From Streptomyces sp. ML-6 (GTDB taxonomy: Bacteria > Actinomycetota > Actinomycetes > Streptomycetales > Streptomycetaceae): 64,000 bases of DNA. The stretch lies in the NCBI RefSeq assembly GCF_030116705.1, contig NZ_JAOTIK010000001.1, positions 7,282,501 through 7,346,500 of the forward strand, read 5' to 3'. This document shows positions 26,836-35,237 of this stretch, one piece after another. The notes below the pieces were generated by a model, which did no database searches, was not told where the DNA came from, and saw only the letters and a list, made by a program, of their open reading frames with translations. How positions within the stretch are numbered: position 1 is the first letter of the stretch; the number at the start of each line of letters is the position of its first letter. A program made the position numbers and the translations under genes.

Positions 26836-27204
26836 CTACTTCCCCTTCTGCTGCTCCTCGATGGACTTGCGGACCTCGTCCATGTCCAGCTTCCGGGCCT
26901 GCCCGATCACGTCCTCCAGCGTCGCCGGGGGCAGCGCCCCGGGCTGGGCGAACACCGCCACGTTCTCCCGGACGATCATCAGCGTGGGAATGGACGTGAT
27001 CTCGAAGGCCGCCGCCAGCTCCTGCTGCGCCTCCGTGTCGACCTTGGCGAAGACCAGGTCGTCATGGCGCTCCGAGGCCGCGTCGTAGACCGGCGCGAAC
27101 TGCCGGCACGGGCCGCACCAGGAAGCCCAGAAATCGATCAGGACGAAGTCGTTCCCACTGACGACCTGGTCGAAGTTTTCCTTGGTGAGCTCGATGGTGC
27201 TCAT
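26836..27204 (-). CDS. trxA: Thioredoxin
   Basis: This 122-aa thioredoxin has the active site WCGPC at residues 29-33 and the conserved cis-proline segment SIPTLMIV. It is slightly longer than the 105-110-aa norm because of a charged C-terminal tail (about 105-122). It is a cytoplasmic disulfide reductant. It is divergent from a flavoprotein disulfide oxidoreductase gene across 115 bases, which suggests shared regulation and perhaps functional pairing. Start 27204 has GAGG upstream. Confidence 0.93.
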   Translation of the reverse strand: MSTIELTKENFDQVVSGNDFVLIDFWASWCGPCRQFAPVYDAASERHDDLVFAKVDTEAQQELAAAFEITSIPTLMIVRENVAVFAQPGALPPATLEDVIGQARKLDMDEVRKSIEEQQKGK

Positions 27205-27319
27205 ACTCCGCTACCTCTTCCTGTGCCCGTTCGGACCTGCCCGGCACAACGGTGCCCGGGCGTGTGCTATTCCACCTGCCCGTGTGGCCCCCTCCCACAC
27301 CCACCAGCAGACTGGCCCC

Positions 27320-28759
27320 ATGACTGATCCCTCACTGAACGCCGCGTACGACGTCGTGGTGATCGGAGCCGGTCCGGTCGGCGAGAACGTCGCCGATCGG
27401 ACCCGTGCCGCCGGACTGAGCACGGCGGTCGTCGAGTCGGAACTCGTCGGCGGCGAATGCTCCTACTGGGCCTGCATGCCCAGCAAGGCCCTGCTGCGCC
27501 CGGTCGTCGCCCGCGCCGACGCCCGCCGCGTCCCGGGCCTCGCCGACTCCGTGCGCGGGCCGCTCGGCACGGCGGCGGTGCTCGCCCACCGCGACGCGTA
27601 CGCCTCGCACTGGAAGGACGACGGACAGGTCGCCTGGCTGGACGGCATCGGCGCGGACCTCCACCGGGGACGGGGCCGGCTCACCGGCGAGCGAACGGTC
27701 TCCGTCACCGCCCCCGACGGCACGGAGCACCGGCTCACCGCCCGGCACGCCGTCGCCGTCTGCACCGGCAGCCGGGCCGTCGTCCCCGACCTGCCCGGCC
27801 TCGACGGTGCCCGCCCCTGGACCAGCCGGGAGGCCACGAGCGCCAAGAAGGTGCCCGGCCGCCTCGTGATCGTCGGCGGCGGCGTGGTCGGGGTGGAGAT
27901 GGCCACCGTCTGGCAGGCCCTCGGCGCCCGGGTGACGATGCTGGTCCGCGGCTCCGGAATCCTGCCGAGGATGGAGCCCTTCGCGGGCGAACTGGTCGCC
28001 CGAGCCCTGACGGAGGCGGGCGCCGACATCCGCACCGGGGTCTCGGCGACCTCCGTGCGGCGTCCGGTGCCGGACGGCCCGGTCCTCGTGGAACTCGACG
28101 ACGGCACGAGCGTCGAGGCCGACGAGATCCTCTTCGCCACCGGCCGCGCCCCGCGCACCGACGACCTCGGCCTGGAGACGGTGGGCCTGGAGCCCGGCTC
28201 CTGGCTCACCGTCGACGACAGCTGCCGCGTCGACGGCACCACCTGGCTCTACGCCGTCGGCGACGTCAACCACCGGGCGCTCCTCACCCACCAGGGCAAG
28301 TACCAGGCACGCGTCGCGGGCGCCGCGATCGCCGCCCGCGCCACCGGAGCCCCACCCCCGGAGACCGGCCCCTGGGGCGCCCACGCCGCCACCGCCGACC
28401 ACGCGGCCGTCCCCCAGGTCGTCTTCACCGACCCGGAGGCCGCCTCGGTCGGCCTCACCCTCGCCGAGGCCGAACGGGCCGGCCACCGGGTCCGCGCCGT
28501 CGACCAGGACCTCGCCGCGGTGGCGGGGGCGGGCCTGTACGCGGAGGGCTACCGGGGCCGCGCCCGCATGGTGGTGGACCTCGACCGGGAGATCCTGCTC
28601 GGCGTCACCTTCGTCGGGCCGGGCATCGGCGAACTGCTGCACTCGGCGACGGTCGCGGTCGCGGGCGAGGTCCCCGTCGCCCGGCTGTGGCACGCGGTCC
28701 CGGCCTACCCGACGATCAGCGAGGTGTGGCTGCGCCTGCTGGAGGCGTACCGGGGCTGA
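27320..28759 (+). CDS. FAD-dependent pyridine-nucleotide disulfide oxidoreductase
   Basis: This 479-aa class I flavoprotein disulfide reductase belongs with dihydrolipoamide, mycothione and mercuric reductases. It has the N-terminal FAD fold VVVIGAGPVGENVA, redox motif GGECSYWACMPSK (CX4C pair retained), an NAD(P) fold VIVGGGVVGVEMA, FAD contact YAVGDVN, and a dimerisation domain with VPAYPTISE. The redox site has Ser-Tyr-Trp-Ala between the cysteines, instead of the usual Leu-Asn-Val-Gly, so the substrate may not be lipoamide. ATG 27320 matches the conserved N-terminus. It is divergent from trxA. Confidence 0.85.
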   Translation: MTDPSLNAAYDVVVIGAGPVGENVADRTRAAGLSTAVVESELVGGECSYWACMPSKALLRPVVARADARRVPGLADSVRGPLGTAAVLAHRDAYASHWKDDGQVAWLDGIGADLHRGRGRLTGERTVSVTAPDGTEHRLTARHAVAVCTGSRAVVPDLPGLDGARPWTSREATSAKKVPGRLVIVGGGVVGVEMATVWQALGARVTMLVRGSGILPRMEPFAGELVARALTEAGADIRTGVSATSVRRPVPDGPVLVELDDGTSVEADEILFATGRAPRTDDLGLETVGLEPGSWLTVDDSCRVDGTTWLYAVGDVNHRALLTHQGKYQARVAGAAIAARATGAPPPETGPWGAHAATADHAAVPQVVFTDPEAASVGLTLAEAERAGHRVRAVDQDLAAVAGAGLYAEGYRGRARMVVDLDREILLGVTFVGPGIGELLHSATVAVAGEVPVARLWHAVPAYPTISEVWLRLLEAYRG

Positions 28760-28905
28760 GCGCGAAACGGCGGGACGGGGCGGGACGGGACGGCAGCGGT
28801 GCCGTCCGGTGCGGGCCGGTCACCGGGGTCGCGCACCGGGCCGGGCGGCACCCCGTCCGACCTGGTGTGCGGCAGATCACGATGACTGATGGCTGCGTCG
28901 CTTCC

Positions 28906-28911
28906 TACGAT
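28906..28911 (+). promoter_or_regulatory. -10 element before the thioesterase gene
   Basis: TACGAT sits 57 bases before the chosen GTG. An ATG at 28921 lies 9 bases after it, so a leaderless start there is a competing possibility. The later GAGGAG site supports the downstream start. Confidence 0.35.
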
Positions 28912-28968
28912 GCGTGACTGATGCACCTATCCCCGCGAACCCCCGCCCTGCCCGAGGAGACGGATTCC

Positions 28969-29772
28969 GTGAGCCCCCGTGACGCCGGACCCGAGAGCTA
29001 CTACGAGCGGACGGGCCCGGGCCGCTACCGGCCCACGGCCCACGCGGGCGGCGCGTGGAACACCGACGAACAGCACTTCAGCCCGCTCGCGGGGCTCGTC
29101 GCGCACGAGATCGAGCAGCACCTCGCCGAGCGCCCCGGGAACCTGGCGCTCTCGAGGATCAGTTACGACATCCTCGGCCGCATCGCCCTCGACGAGTGCG
29201 AGATCACCGTGGAGACCGTCCGCCCCGGCCGGACCATCGAACTCCTCGAGGCCACCGTGGTCATCGGCGACCGCCCGGTCGTCCGCGCCCGCGCCTGGCT
29301 GCTGGCCTCCCAGGACACCTCGTCCGTGGCCGACAGCCCCCACGAGCGGCTCCCCGCGCCGGAGGAGCTCACCCCCTGGGCGATGGGCGAGGAGTGGAAC
29401 GGCGGCTACGTCTCCTCCATCGACGTCCGCCGGCTGCCCCCGTCCCGCCGGGGCCGCACGGCGGCCTGGATCTCCTCGCCGCTCGCCCTGGTCGCGGGCG
29501 AACCGAGCAGCGCCCTGGCCTCGTACGTCGCGCTCGTGGACACCGCGAACGGCATCGCCGTGCAGCAGGACCCCGAGAAGTGGATGTTCCCGAACCTCGA
29601 CCTGACGATCCATCTGCACCGCAGGCCGCGGGGCCCCTGGACCGGACTGGACACCACCGTCACCTTCGGCCCGACGGGCCAGGGACGCACCAGCAGCGTC
29701 CTCCACGACGTCGACGGGCCCGTCGGCCACGCCGAACAGATCCTCACCGTCCGCCCGGCGGCGCACGACTGA
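28969..29772 (+). CDS. Acyl-CoA thioesterase-like (double hot-dog) protein
   Basis: This 267-aa protein resembles the TesB-like thioesterase family, with two hot-dog halves. Recognisable segments are GGAWNTDEQHFSPLAGLVAHEIE, LSRISYDILGRIALDECEI, a central linker and the second half WMFPNLDLTIHLHRRPRGPW with LHDVDGPVGHAEQIL. It probably hydrolyses acyl-CoA esters in the cytoplasm. GTG 28969 follows GAGGAG at 9 bases; ATG 28921 would add 16 non-conserved residues. It ends 1 base before the stop of the convergent ABC remnant. Confidence 0.75.
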   Translation: MSPRDAGPESYYERTGPGRYRPTAHAGGAWNTDEQHFSPLAGLVAHEIEQHLAERPGNLALSRISYDILGRIALDECEITVETVRPGRTIELLEATVVIGDRPVVRARAWLLASQDTSSVADSPHERLPAPEELTPWAMGEEWNGGYVSSIDVRRLPPSRRGRTAAWISSPLALVAGEPSSALASYVALVDTANGIAVQQDPEKWMFPNLDLTIHLHRRPRGPWTGLDTTVTFGPTGQGRTSSVLHDVDGPVGHAEQILTVRPAAHD

Positions 29773-29773
29773 G

Positions 29774-31083
29774 TCACCGGGCGGACGGCGCGGCATCCGG
29801 GCCGGGCGCGAGGACGGCCGCGAGCAGCGACTTCGTGTACGGATGCCGCGGCGCGTCGAACACCTCCTCCGCCGTGCCCTCCTCCACCACCTCCGCGTCC
29901 TTCATCACCAGCACCCGGTGACTCATCCGCCGGACCACCGCCAGATCGTGCGAGACGAACAGCAGGGCCGTCCCCAGGCGTTGCCGGAGATCGTCCAGCA
30001 GATCGAGGATCTGCGCCTGCACCGACGCGTCGAGCGCCGAGACCGGTTCGTCGCACACCAGGACGGCGGGGGACGGGGCGAGGGCGCGGGCGATGGCGAC
30101 CCGCTGGCGCCGGCCGCCGGAGAGCTGGTCGGGGCGGCGGCGCAGAAGCTCGGGGCCGAGCCCCACCAGGCCCAGGAGTTCGAGCGTGCGGGTGGCCCGG
30201 TCCTCGTGCCGGGGGATGCCCTCCGCGATGATCCGGGACACCGTGAACCGCGGGTCGAACGCGCTGTACGGGTCCTGCTGGACCAGCTGGATACGGCTGC
30301 GGCGCGGCCGGCGGAGCCGTTCGGGCGGCTCCGACCAGGGCTCCCCGTCCAGCCGCACCCGGCCGGAGCGGGGCCGCAGCAGACCGGTCGCCAGCCGGGC
30401 CACGGTGCTCTTGCCGGAGCCCGACTCGCCGACCAGCCCCACCGTCTCGCCCGCGCGCAGCACGAAGGACACGTCGCGGACCGCCGTACGGGCCCCGGAC
30501 GCCAGCGACACCGAGTCCACCTCCAGCACGGTCCCGGTCCGCAGCGGCGCCCGCACCGGGGCACGCAGCACCGACGCCTCCAGCAGGGCCCGGGTGTACG
30601 GGTGCCGGGGCGCGGCGAGCAGTTCGGGCGTCGGCCCCGTCTCCACGACCGAACCCTCCCGCAGCACCGCCGTGCGGTCCGCGATCCGGGCCACCACCCC
30701 GAGGTCGTGACTGATCAGCAGCAGCCCCGTCCCCTCCTCCTTCGCCCCGGCCAGCAGATCGAGGATCTGCGCCTGCACGGTCACGTCCAGGGCGGTGGTC
30801 GGCTCGTCCGCGATCAGCAGCCCCGGACCGGTGGCCAGCGCCGAGGCGATCAGCGCCCGCTGGCGCAGACCGCCGGAGAGCTCGTGCGGATACTGCGCCG
30901 CCCGCGCCTGAGGGTCGGGGACACCCACCCGGCGCAGCAACTCGACGACGCGCGCGCCGATTTGCGACCGGTCCACCGTGCGGTGCAGCCGCATCGGCTC
31001 CGCCACCTCGGCCCCGATCCGGCGCAACGGATCCAGCGACACCGGCGCGGTCACCACGGGCACGTCCTTCGACGTCACCGCGG
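29774..31083 (-). pseudogene. Truncated dipeptide/oligopeptide ABC transporter ATPase (two-domain)
   Basis: This remnant belongs to a fused two-domain peptide-transport ATPase. The second ATPase is complete (Walker A GESGSGKST, signature LSGGRRQRV, Walker B VLVCDEPVSALD). The first ATPase starts only at SLDPLRRIGAEVAEP: it keeps its signature LSGGLRQRA and Walker B LIADEPTTALD but has lost Walker A and most of the Q-loop region. Homology begins near 31040-31060, immediately behind the out-of-frame end of an SGNH hydrolase fragment. The open frame runs on upstream to about 31657, but that part is shadow reading of the other gene. There is no permease or binding-protein gene nearby. A deletion that fused two unrelated genes explains the structure. 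Confidence 0.75.
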
Positions 31084-31628
31084 TCACCAGCACCCGGCCC
31101 AGGCCCTGGCGGGCGAACGGGCGCCCCTGCCCTGCGATATGGAGCTGCCGTAGTGCACCCAGCGAGGGCCCCGCGCTCGTCGCGCTCGACGGCCGCCGTC
31201 CGGTCGACGACCAGGGCGCGCAACCGGAACTGGTGGTACGGGGGGAGCCAGAGCTCGACGGTGCCCATCCGTTCCGGCAGCCCGGACACCAGGAACGCGG
31301 CGTCCTCGCCGTCGCACCGGAGCTCGACGGTGGTGACGATCCGGCCGTCCCGCACCACGTCCAGCCGGGGCAGTTCCGCGGGGCCGTTGAGCCGGGGCGC
31401 GGGGTCGGCCGGATAGCGGCAGCCGATCTCCCGGCTGTCGGTGCGCAGGGTGACGCGCACCCCGGCGGGCATGGCGGCCCGCCCGATCCCGCCCTCCGGC
31501 AGGTGGAGCCGCGCCTCCTCGTACGGCACCCGCCAGGGCGCGACCCAGCCCGGTCCGTGCTGCAACGACACCGCACCGCGAAAGCGCAGTACGGGATCGT
31601 CCCCGGCCACGACACGTTTCGCCGACAA
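31084..31628 (-). pseudogene. 5' remnant of an SGNH/GDSL hydrolase, frameshifted and truncated
   Basis: TTG 31628, preceded by GGAGGTGG at 5 bases, starts the N-terminal beta-sandwich domain typical of actinobacterial SGNH hydrolases (AGDDPVLRFRGAVSLQ, VRVTLRTDSREIGCRY, TVELWLPPYHQFRLRAL). Near 31165-31180 the frame shifts by one base. The catalytic-domain opening PRWVHYGSSISQGRG (with the nucleophile-block Ser) then continues in another frame and stops at 31084 after only about 25 residues. The rest of the hydrolase is missing and is replaced by ATPase sequence. Two independent lesions make this a pseudogene. Confidence 0.75.
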
Positions 31629-31888
31629 TTCCCGCCACCTCCCGAGTCGTCCGCCATCCTCGGCGGACGGGGGTGAGCGCAACCAGTCGTTGCGGATGCT
31701 GTGACCAGGACTCACCGGCAGGACGCACAGGGGTGGACGGATCGGGACCGGGGAGCACTCCGGCGCCGACCAGGCCACCGGACCCGGCGCCCGGTCCACC
31801 GCGAAGGCGTGAAGGCGGGGAAGCCGTAGGCGAACGTCGCCGCCGCTCCGGCCGGTGGCCAAGGCGGCGGCCCCGGCATGCACCCGAA

Positions 31889-31919
31889 GGCGCCCCGACA
31901 GGATGCCTGTCGGGGCGCC
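31889..31919 (-). terminator. Terminator downstream of the TPR gene
   Basis: Perfect 14-base inverted repeat GGCGCCCCGACAGG / CCTGTCGGGGCGCC with a 3-base loop, 42 bases past the TPR stop codon. The remaining intergenic sequence (31629-31888) holds no gene I can support, only a small 7-base-stem hairpin at 31649-31668. Confidence 0.75.
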
Positions 31920-31960
31920 CTTCCCGAGCCGTCCCCCCCGTGACCGTCTCCCGACCGGGG

Positions 31961-32317
31961 TCAGTTCCCCGCGTCGAAGTCGAAGTCCCCGGTGAACGCG
32001 GCGGCCATCCGCAGGTGGCCGGTCGCCTCGGCGCTCCGGCCCTGGCGTTCGAGCGTGCGGCCGAGCATCAGCCGCGCGTAGGGCTCCACCGGGTCCCGCT
32101 CCAGGACCTCCCGCAGCTCCGTCTCGGCCTTGCCGAGCCGCGCCGAGTGGTAGTACGTCCGGGCCAGCAGCAGCCGCGGCGCGACCTGCTCCGGCACCTC
32201 CGCGACGAGCCCCTCCAGGATCCGGGCGGCGGTCATGTACTCCTTCGCCCCGAAGAACATCTGGGCGCGGTCCCAGCGCTCGGCGGCCGTACCGAACTCG
32301 TAGTAGGTGTCGCTCAT
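31961..32317 (-). CDS. Small tetratricopeptide-repeat protein
   Basis: This 118-aa protein is made almost entirely of TPR-type helical pairs (AQMFFGAKEYMTAARILEGL, RLLLARTYYHSARLGKAE, PYARLMLGRTLERQGRSAEA). It has no signal peptide, so it should be a cytoplasmic protein-protein adaptor. ATG 32317 has a strong GGGAGGAG site. It is divergent from the pirin gene across a 239-base region containing an operator-like dyad. Confidence 0.85.
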   Translation of the reverse strand: MSDTYYEFGTAAERWDRAQMFFGAKEYMTAARILEGLVAEVPEQVAPRLLLARTYYHSARLGKAETELREVLERDPVEPYARLMLGRTLERQGRSAEATGHLRMAAAFTGDFDFDAGN

Positions 32318-32484
32318 CGGATCTCCTCCCTCAGGGGCTCGACGGCCCGTCCGCAGCCCTGGTGCCCGTGCTCGCGCACGGTCGCCGGATCGCCCGGGAC
32401 GCTCCGTACCCCGCCCCGGACTGCCCGGTTCCCGGTCCGGATGCCCGCTCGGCCATCCCGCAGTCGTCGGAACACCCCCTAGTC

Positions 32485-32498
32485 GTTGAATATTCCAC
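32485..32498. promoter_or_regulatory. Operator-like dyad upstream of pirin gene
   Basis: GTTGAATATTCCAC is a near-palindrome centred on perfect GAATATTC (6 of 7 arm pairs match). It is bordered by TAGT (32480-32483) and ACTA (32497-32500) and then by the dyad CCACTAAGTGG (32496-32506). The A+T-rich cluster stands out sharply. MarR-type regulators bind sites of this style, but no regulator gene is adjacent. Confidence 0.45.
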
Positions 32499-32543
32499 TA
32501 AGTGGTCGGCGTGGGGAGCCGGGGCCCCGGGCCCGCACGGGAA

Positions 32544-32549
32544 TAGGTT
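32544..32549 (+). promoter_or_regulatory. -10 element, likely leaderless start of pirin gene
   Basis: TAGGTT ends 7 bases before ATG 32557, and no ribosome-binding site precedes that ATG. The expected -35 position is G/C-rich and unhelpful. Confidence 0.4.
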
Positions 32550-32556
32550 GAGCGCC

Positions 32557-33522
32557 ATGAGCAATCTCGATCGCCAGGCCACCCTCTCCGTCTGCGGAGG
32601 ACGGGGCTTCGTCGTCGCCGAGCCCGTACGTGAACTCCTCAGCCCCCGCCACGTCCGGCTGGGGGAGTCCACCGAGGTCCGCAGGCTGCTCCCCAACCTG
32701 GGCCGCCGGATGGTCGGGGCCTGGGCCTTCGTCGACCACTACGGCCCCGACGACATCGCCGACGAACCCGGGATGCAGGTGCCGCCCCACCCCCACATGG
32801 GCCTGCAGACGGTCAGCTGGCTGCACAACGGCGAGGTCCTGCACCGGGACAGCCTCGGCAGCCTCCGGACGATCCGCCCGCGCGAACTCGGTCTGATGAC
32901 CTCGGGCCGGGCCATCAGCCACTCCGAGGAGAGCCCGAGGCCGCACGCCAGGTTTCTGCACGGCGCCCAGCTCTGGGTGGCGCTCCCCGAGGCCCACCGC
33001 CACGTCGAACCCCACTTCCAGCACCACACCGACCTGCCGACCGTCACCGCCCCCGGCCTCACCGCCACCCTGATCCTGGGCGAACTCGACGGGGCTGCCT
33101 CGCCCGGCACCGTCTACACCCCGATCGTCGGCGCCGACCTGGCCCTGACCGCCGGCGCCGAGGCGCGGCTGCCGGTCGACCCGGACTTCGAGTACGCGGT
33201 GCTCTCGATGTCCGGCCGGGCGGAGGTCGACGGCGTGCCGGTACTGCCCGGCTCCATGCTCTACCTCGGCTGCGGCCGCACCGGACTCCCCCTGCGCGCG
33301 GACACCGAGGCGGGGCTCATGCTCCTGGGCGGCGAGCCCTTCGAGGAGGAGATCGTCATGTGGTGGAACTTCGTGGGCCGCACGGACGAGGAGATCCGCA
33401 GGGCGAGGGACGACTGGATGACGTCCGACCGCTTCGGCGAGGTGAAGGGCTACGACGGCGACCGCCTGCCCGCCCCCGAGGTGCCGGCGACCCACCTGAA
33501 GGCCCGGGGCAGAACGCGCTGA
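32557..33522 (+). CDS. Pirin family protein
   Basis: This 321-aa bicupin has pirin metal ligands in the N-terminal cupin: HPHMGLQTVSWL (HxH), GRAISHSEES and the downstream glutamate. The C-terminal cupin ends with GEPFEEEIVMWWNFVGRT. Pirins bind iron and act as quercetinase-like dioxygenases or redox-sensitive regulators; which applies here cannot be read. ATG 32557 matches the conserved start (MSNLDRQATLSV), and upstream in-frame sequence is non-coding. Confidence 0.88.
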   Translation: MSNLDRQATLSVCGGRGFVVAEPVRELLSPRHVRLGESTEVRRLLPNLGRRMVGAWAFVDHYGPDDIADEPGMQVPPHPHMGLQTVSWLHNGEVLHRDSLGSLRTIRPRELGLMTSGRAISHSEESPRPHARFLHGAQLWVALPEAHRHVEPHFQHHTDLPTVTAPGLTATLILGELDGAASPGTVYTPIVGADLALTAGAEARLPVDPDFEYAVLSMSGRAEVDGVPVLPGSMLYLGCGRTGLPLRADTEAGLMLLGGEPFEEEIVMWWNFVGRTDEEIRRARDDWMTSDRFGEVKGYDGDRLPAPEVPATHLKARGRTR

Positions 33523-33541
33523 CCCCGCCCCCTCGGCGGGG
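33523..33541 (+). terminator. Pirin gene terminator
   Basis: CCCCGCC (33523-33529) and GGCGGGG (33535-33541) form a 7-base perfect stem with a 5-base loop immediately after the stop codon. The following stretch to 33715 shows no gene. Confidence 0.6.
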
Positions 33542-33715
33542 CGGAGGTCGGCGGGCTGCGCACCCCGGAACCGGACGCGACAGCGGGACGGCACCCCCGG
33601 CACGCGGCCGGTGGTCCGTGTGGCGGAAACAGCGTGACCGGAATGGGTCGTCACAAGGTGCGACGCACTGTCGTTCACTGCTCGGAAGCGGTGCGACGGA
33701 CGAGAGGTGCCCACA

Positions 33716-34003
33716 GTGCGGCGACTCCTGCGATACCTGCTGCTCGTGGCGGGGGCCGGACTGGCGGTCCTCGGCATGGCGGTCGTGCACGGCGCCGCCC
33801 TGCCGTTCGCCGCCGTCGTGTACGCCGATGTCGTCGTCGGCCTGGGCTGGCTGGTCCTCGCGGTCCTGCTCCTGCGCCGCCGCGACACCACGGACGTGCC
33901 CGGTGGCGACGCCTCCGGGCCCCGCCACCACCGGGCCGTGCGCTGCTCCACCGACGGCGAACCCCTCGCCCGCTCCCACCGGGGCACCCGGCACCGCCAC
34001 TGA
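33716..34003 (+). CDS. Small two-helix membrane protein
   Basis: This 95-aa protein of unknown function has two hydrophobic segments (about residues 4-30 and 32-55: YLLLVAGAGLAVLGMAVVHG and VVVGLGWLVLAVLLL), followed by an Arg/His-rich cytoplasmic-looking tail. GTG 33716 follows GAGAGG at 7 bases; GTG 33707 is a 3-residue-longer alternative that would overlap that site. It stands between pirin and a GT-like gene in the same orientation, 85 bases before the latter. Confidence 0.6.
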   Translation: MRRLLRYLLLVAGAGLAVLGMAVVHGAALPFAAVVYADVVVGLGWLVLAVLLLRRRDTTDVPGGDASGPRHHRAVRCSTDGEPLARSHRGTRHRH

Positions 34004-34088
34004 TCCGGCCAAACTCCCGGCACACCCGGCCCCGGCCTCCGGCGCTCTGCGACCATGACCGGCGACGACCCCTGCCGAGGAGCTCCGT

Positions 34089-35195
34089 GTGACCAAGGTG
34101 ACCACGTTTCACATCAGTTCGGCCGTCATGACGCATCCCGTGCGCCTCGCCCAGGCCCAGGACCTCGCCGCCCGGTTACGGCTCGACGGCCTCGCACTCG
34201 ACCCCGACCCGCAGGGGCCGCCCTCCGCGCTGCGCACCGCCCTGGTCGCCTGGTCGGCCGCGGCACCCGGGGCCAGCCACCACCTCGTCGTCCAGGACGA
34301 CGTCGACGCCCCCGCCGAACTCCTGGAGATCGTCGCCCGCGCCGCCACCCGGTTCCCCGACGAGGCACTGGTCTTCTACACCAACTGGCACGCCCGCAAC
34401 GGCGCCGCCGCCCGGCTCGCCGCCCTCGCCGGCGCCGGCTGGGTACGGGCCGTGCCCGACGAGTTCACGCCGTCCCTGGGCGTCTGCCTGCCGGTCGACA
34501 CCGCCGCCGCCTTCCGCGCGTACGCCCGCGACAGCGCCGAACGCCACGACGACGAACTGCTCTCCGTCTTCTTCCGCGGCCGCGGCCGGATGAGCCTGCT
34601 CGCCGTGCCGAACATCGTCGAGCACATCGGCACGAGCAGCATCAACGGCCACGCGGCCCAGGGCATCCGCCTCGCCGCCTGCCCCACCTCCGCCACGGAC
34701 GCCGCCCCCCTGCTGGCCCGGGGCCGCGTCCTGGAGGAGCCGGGCTGGATCCCGTACATGCGGTACGGCGAGGGCTACATCCGGCTCGTCGGACAGGAGC
34801 ACGGCGCCGACGGCGGTCGCGGGCACCACCGCTGGCGCGACGCCCTGCCCGCGACCGGCCTCACGGAGGACGCGATCGCCGCCGCGCGGGCCGCGCACCT
34901 GCCGAAGGACCTCGCGGCGGAGGTGGCCCGCACCTTCGGCGACGAGTTCGCGCAGGAGCTGTGGACCCACTGCCTGCTGCTCGGCCGGCAGGCGGCCCGG
35001 GCGGCCCGCGGGCTGGGACCGCTGCCGGACGGCGTGCCCGCGGACGCGCTCGACCGGCTGCGGAACTCCGCCGTCGCCACCGCGGGCCCCGCCGGACTCC
35101 CGCCCGAACGCCGCCCCGAGGCGGGTGCGGACGAGGTCCGTGCGATGACCGCGTTCGCGTGGACCGCCGTCCACGCGGGGGAGGGGCTCGCCTGA
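34089..35195 (+). CDS. GT-A/GT25-like protein of unknown function, TTA-containing
   Basis: This 368-aa protein is clearly homologous to the N-terminal part of the protein at 47.7 kb. Shared blocks are SAVMTHP, DPDPQGPPSALRTALVAWS, HHLVVQDDV, RNGAAARL and VPNIVEHIGTSSINGHA. VVQDD sits where GT25-type glycosyltransferases have their LEDD metal motif, so a sugar-transfer role is my inference, not a proven family assignment. No signal peptide. GTG 34089 follows GAGGAG at 6 bases. Codon 30 (34176-34178) is TTA, implying bldA control. It is followed by a tight hairpin. Confidence 0.65.
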   Translation: MTKVTTFHISSAVMTHPVRLAQAQDLAARLRLDGLALDPDPQGPPSALRTALVAWSAAAPGASHHLVVQDDVDAPAELLEIVARAATRFPDEALVFYTNWHARNGAAARLAALAGAGWVRAVPDEFTPSLGVCLPVDTAAAFRAYARDSAERHDDELLSVFFRGRGRMSLLAVPNIVEHIGTSSINGHAAQGIRLAACPTSATDAAPLLARGRVLEEPGWIPYMRYGEGYIRLVGQEHGADGGRGHHRWRDALPATGLTEDAIAAARAAHLPKDLAAEVARTFGDEFAQELWTHCLLLGRQAARAARGLGPLPDGVPADALDRLRNSAVATAGPAGLPPERRPEAGADEVRAMTAFAWTAVHAGEGLA

Positions 35196-35199
35196 GGGA

Positions 35200-35221
35200 C
35201 GCCCCCGGTGGTCCGGGGGCG
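35200..35221. terminator. Hairpin between convergent GT-like and GNAT genes
   Basis: CGCCCCCGG (35200-35208) pairs perfectly with CCGGGGGCG (35213-35221) around TGGT. A second perfect 10-base inverted repeat (35226-35235 with 35242-35251) contains the GNAT stop codon in its loop. Confidence 0.7.
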
Positions 35222-35237
35222 CGGTGCCGGGCCCGGT

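Noticed and set aside
31084..31657. Treating the 627-codon minus-strand frame ending at 29774 as one intact transporter ATPase
   Set aside because: Its first ~190 residues are out-of-frame reading of SGNH hydrolase sequence and contain no Walker A. The SGNH signal in the other two frames explains the DNA.
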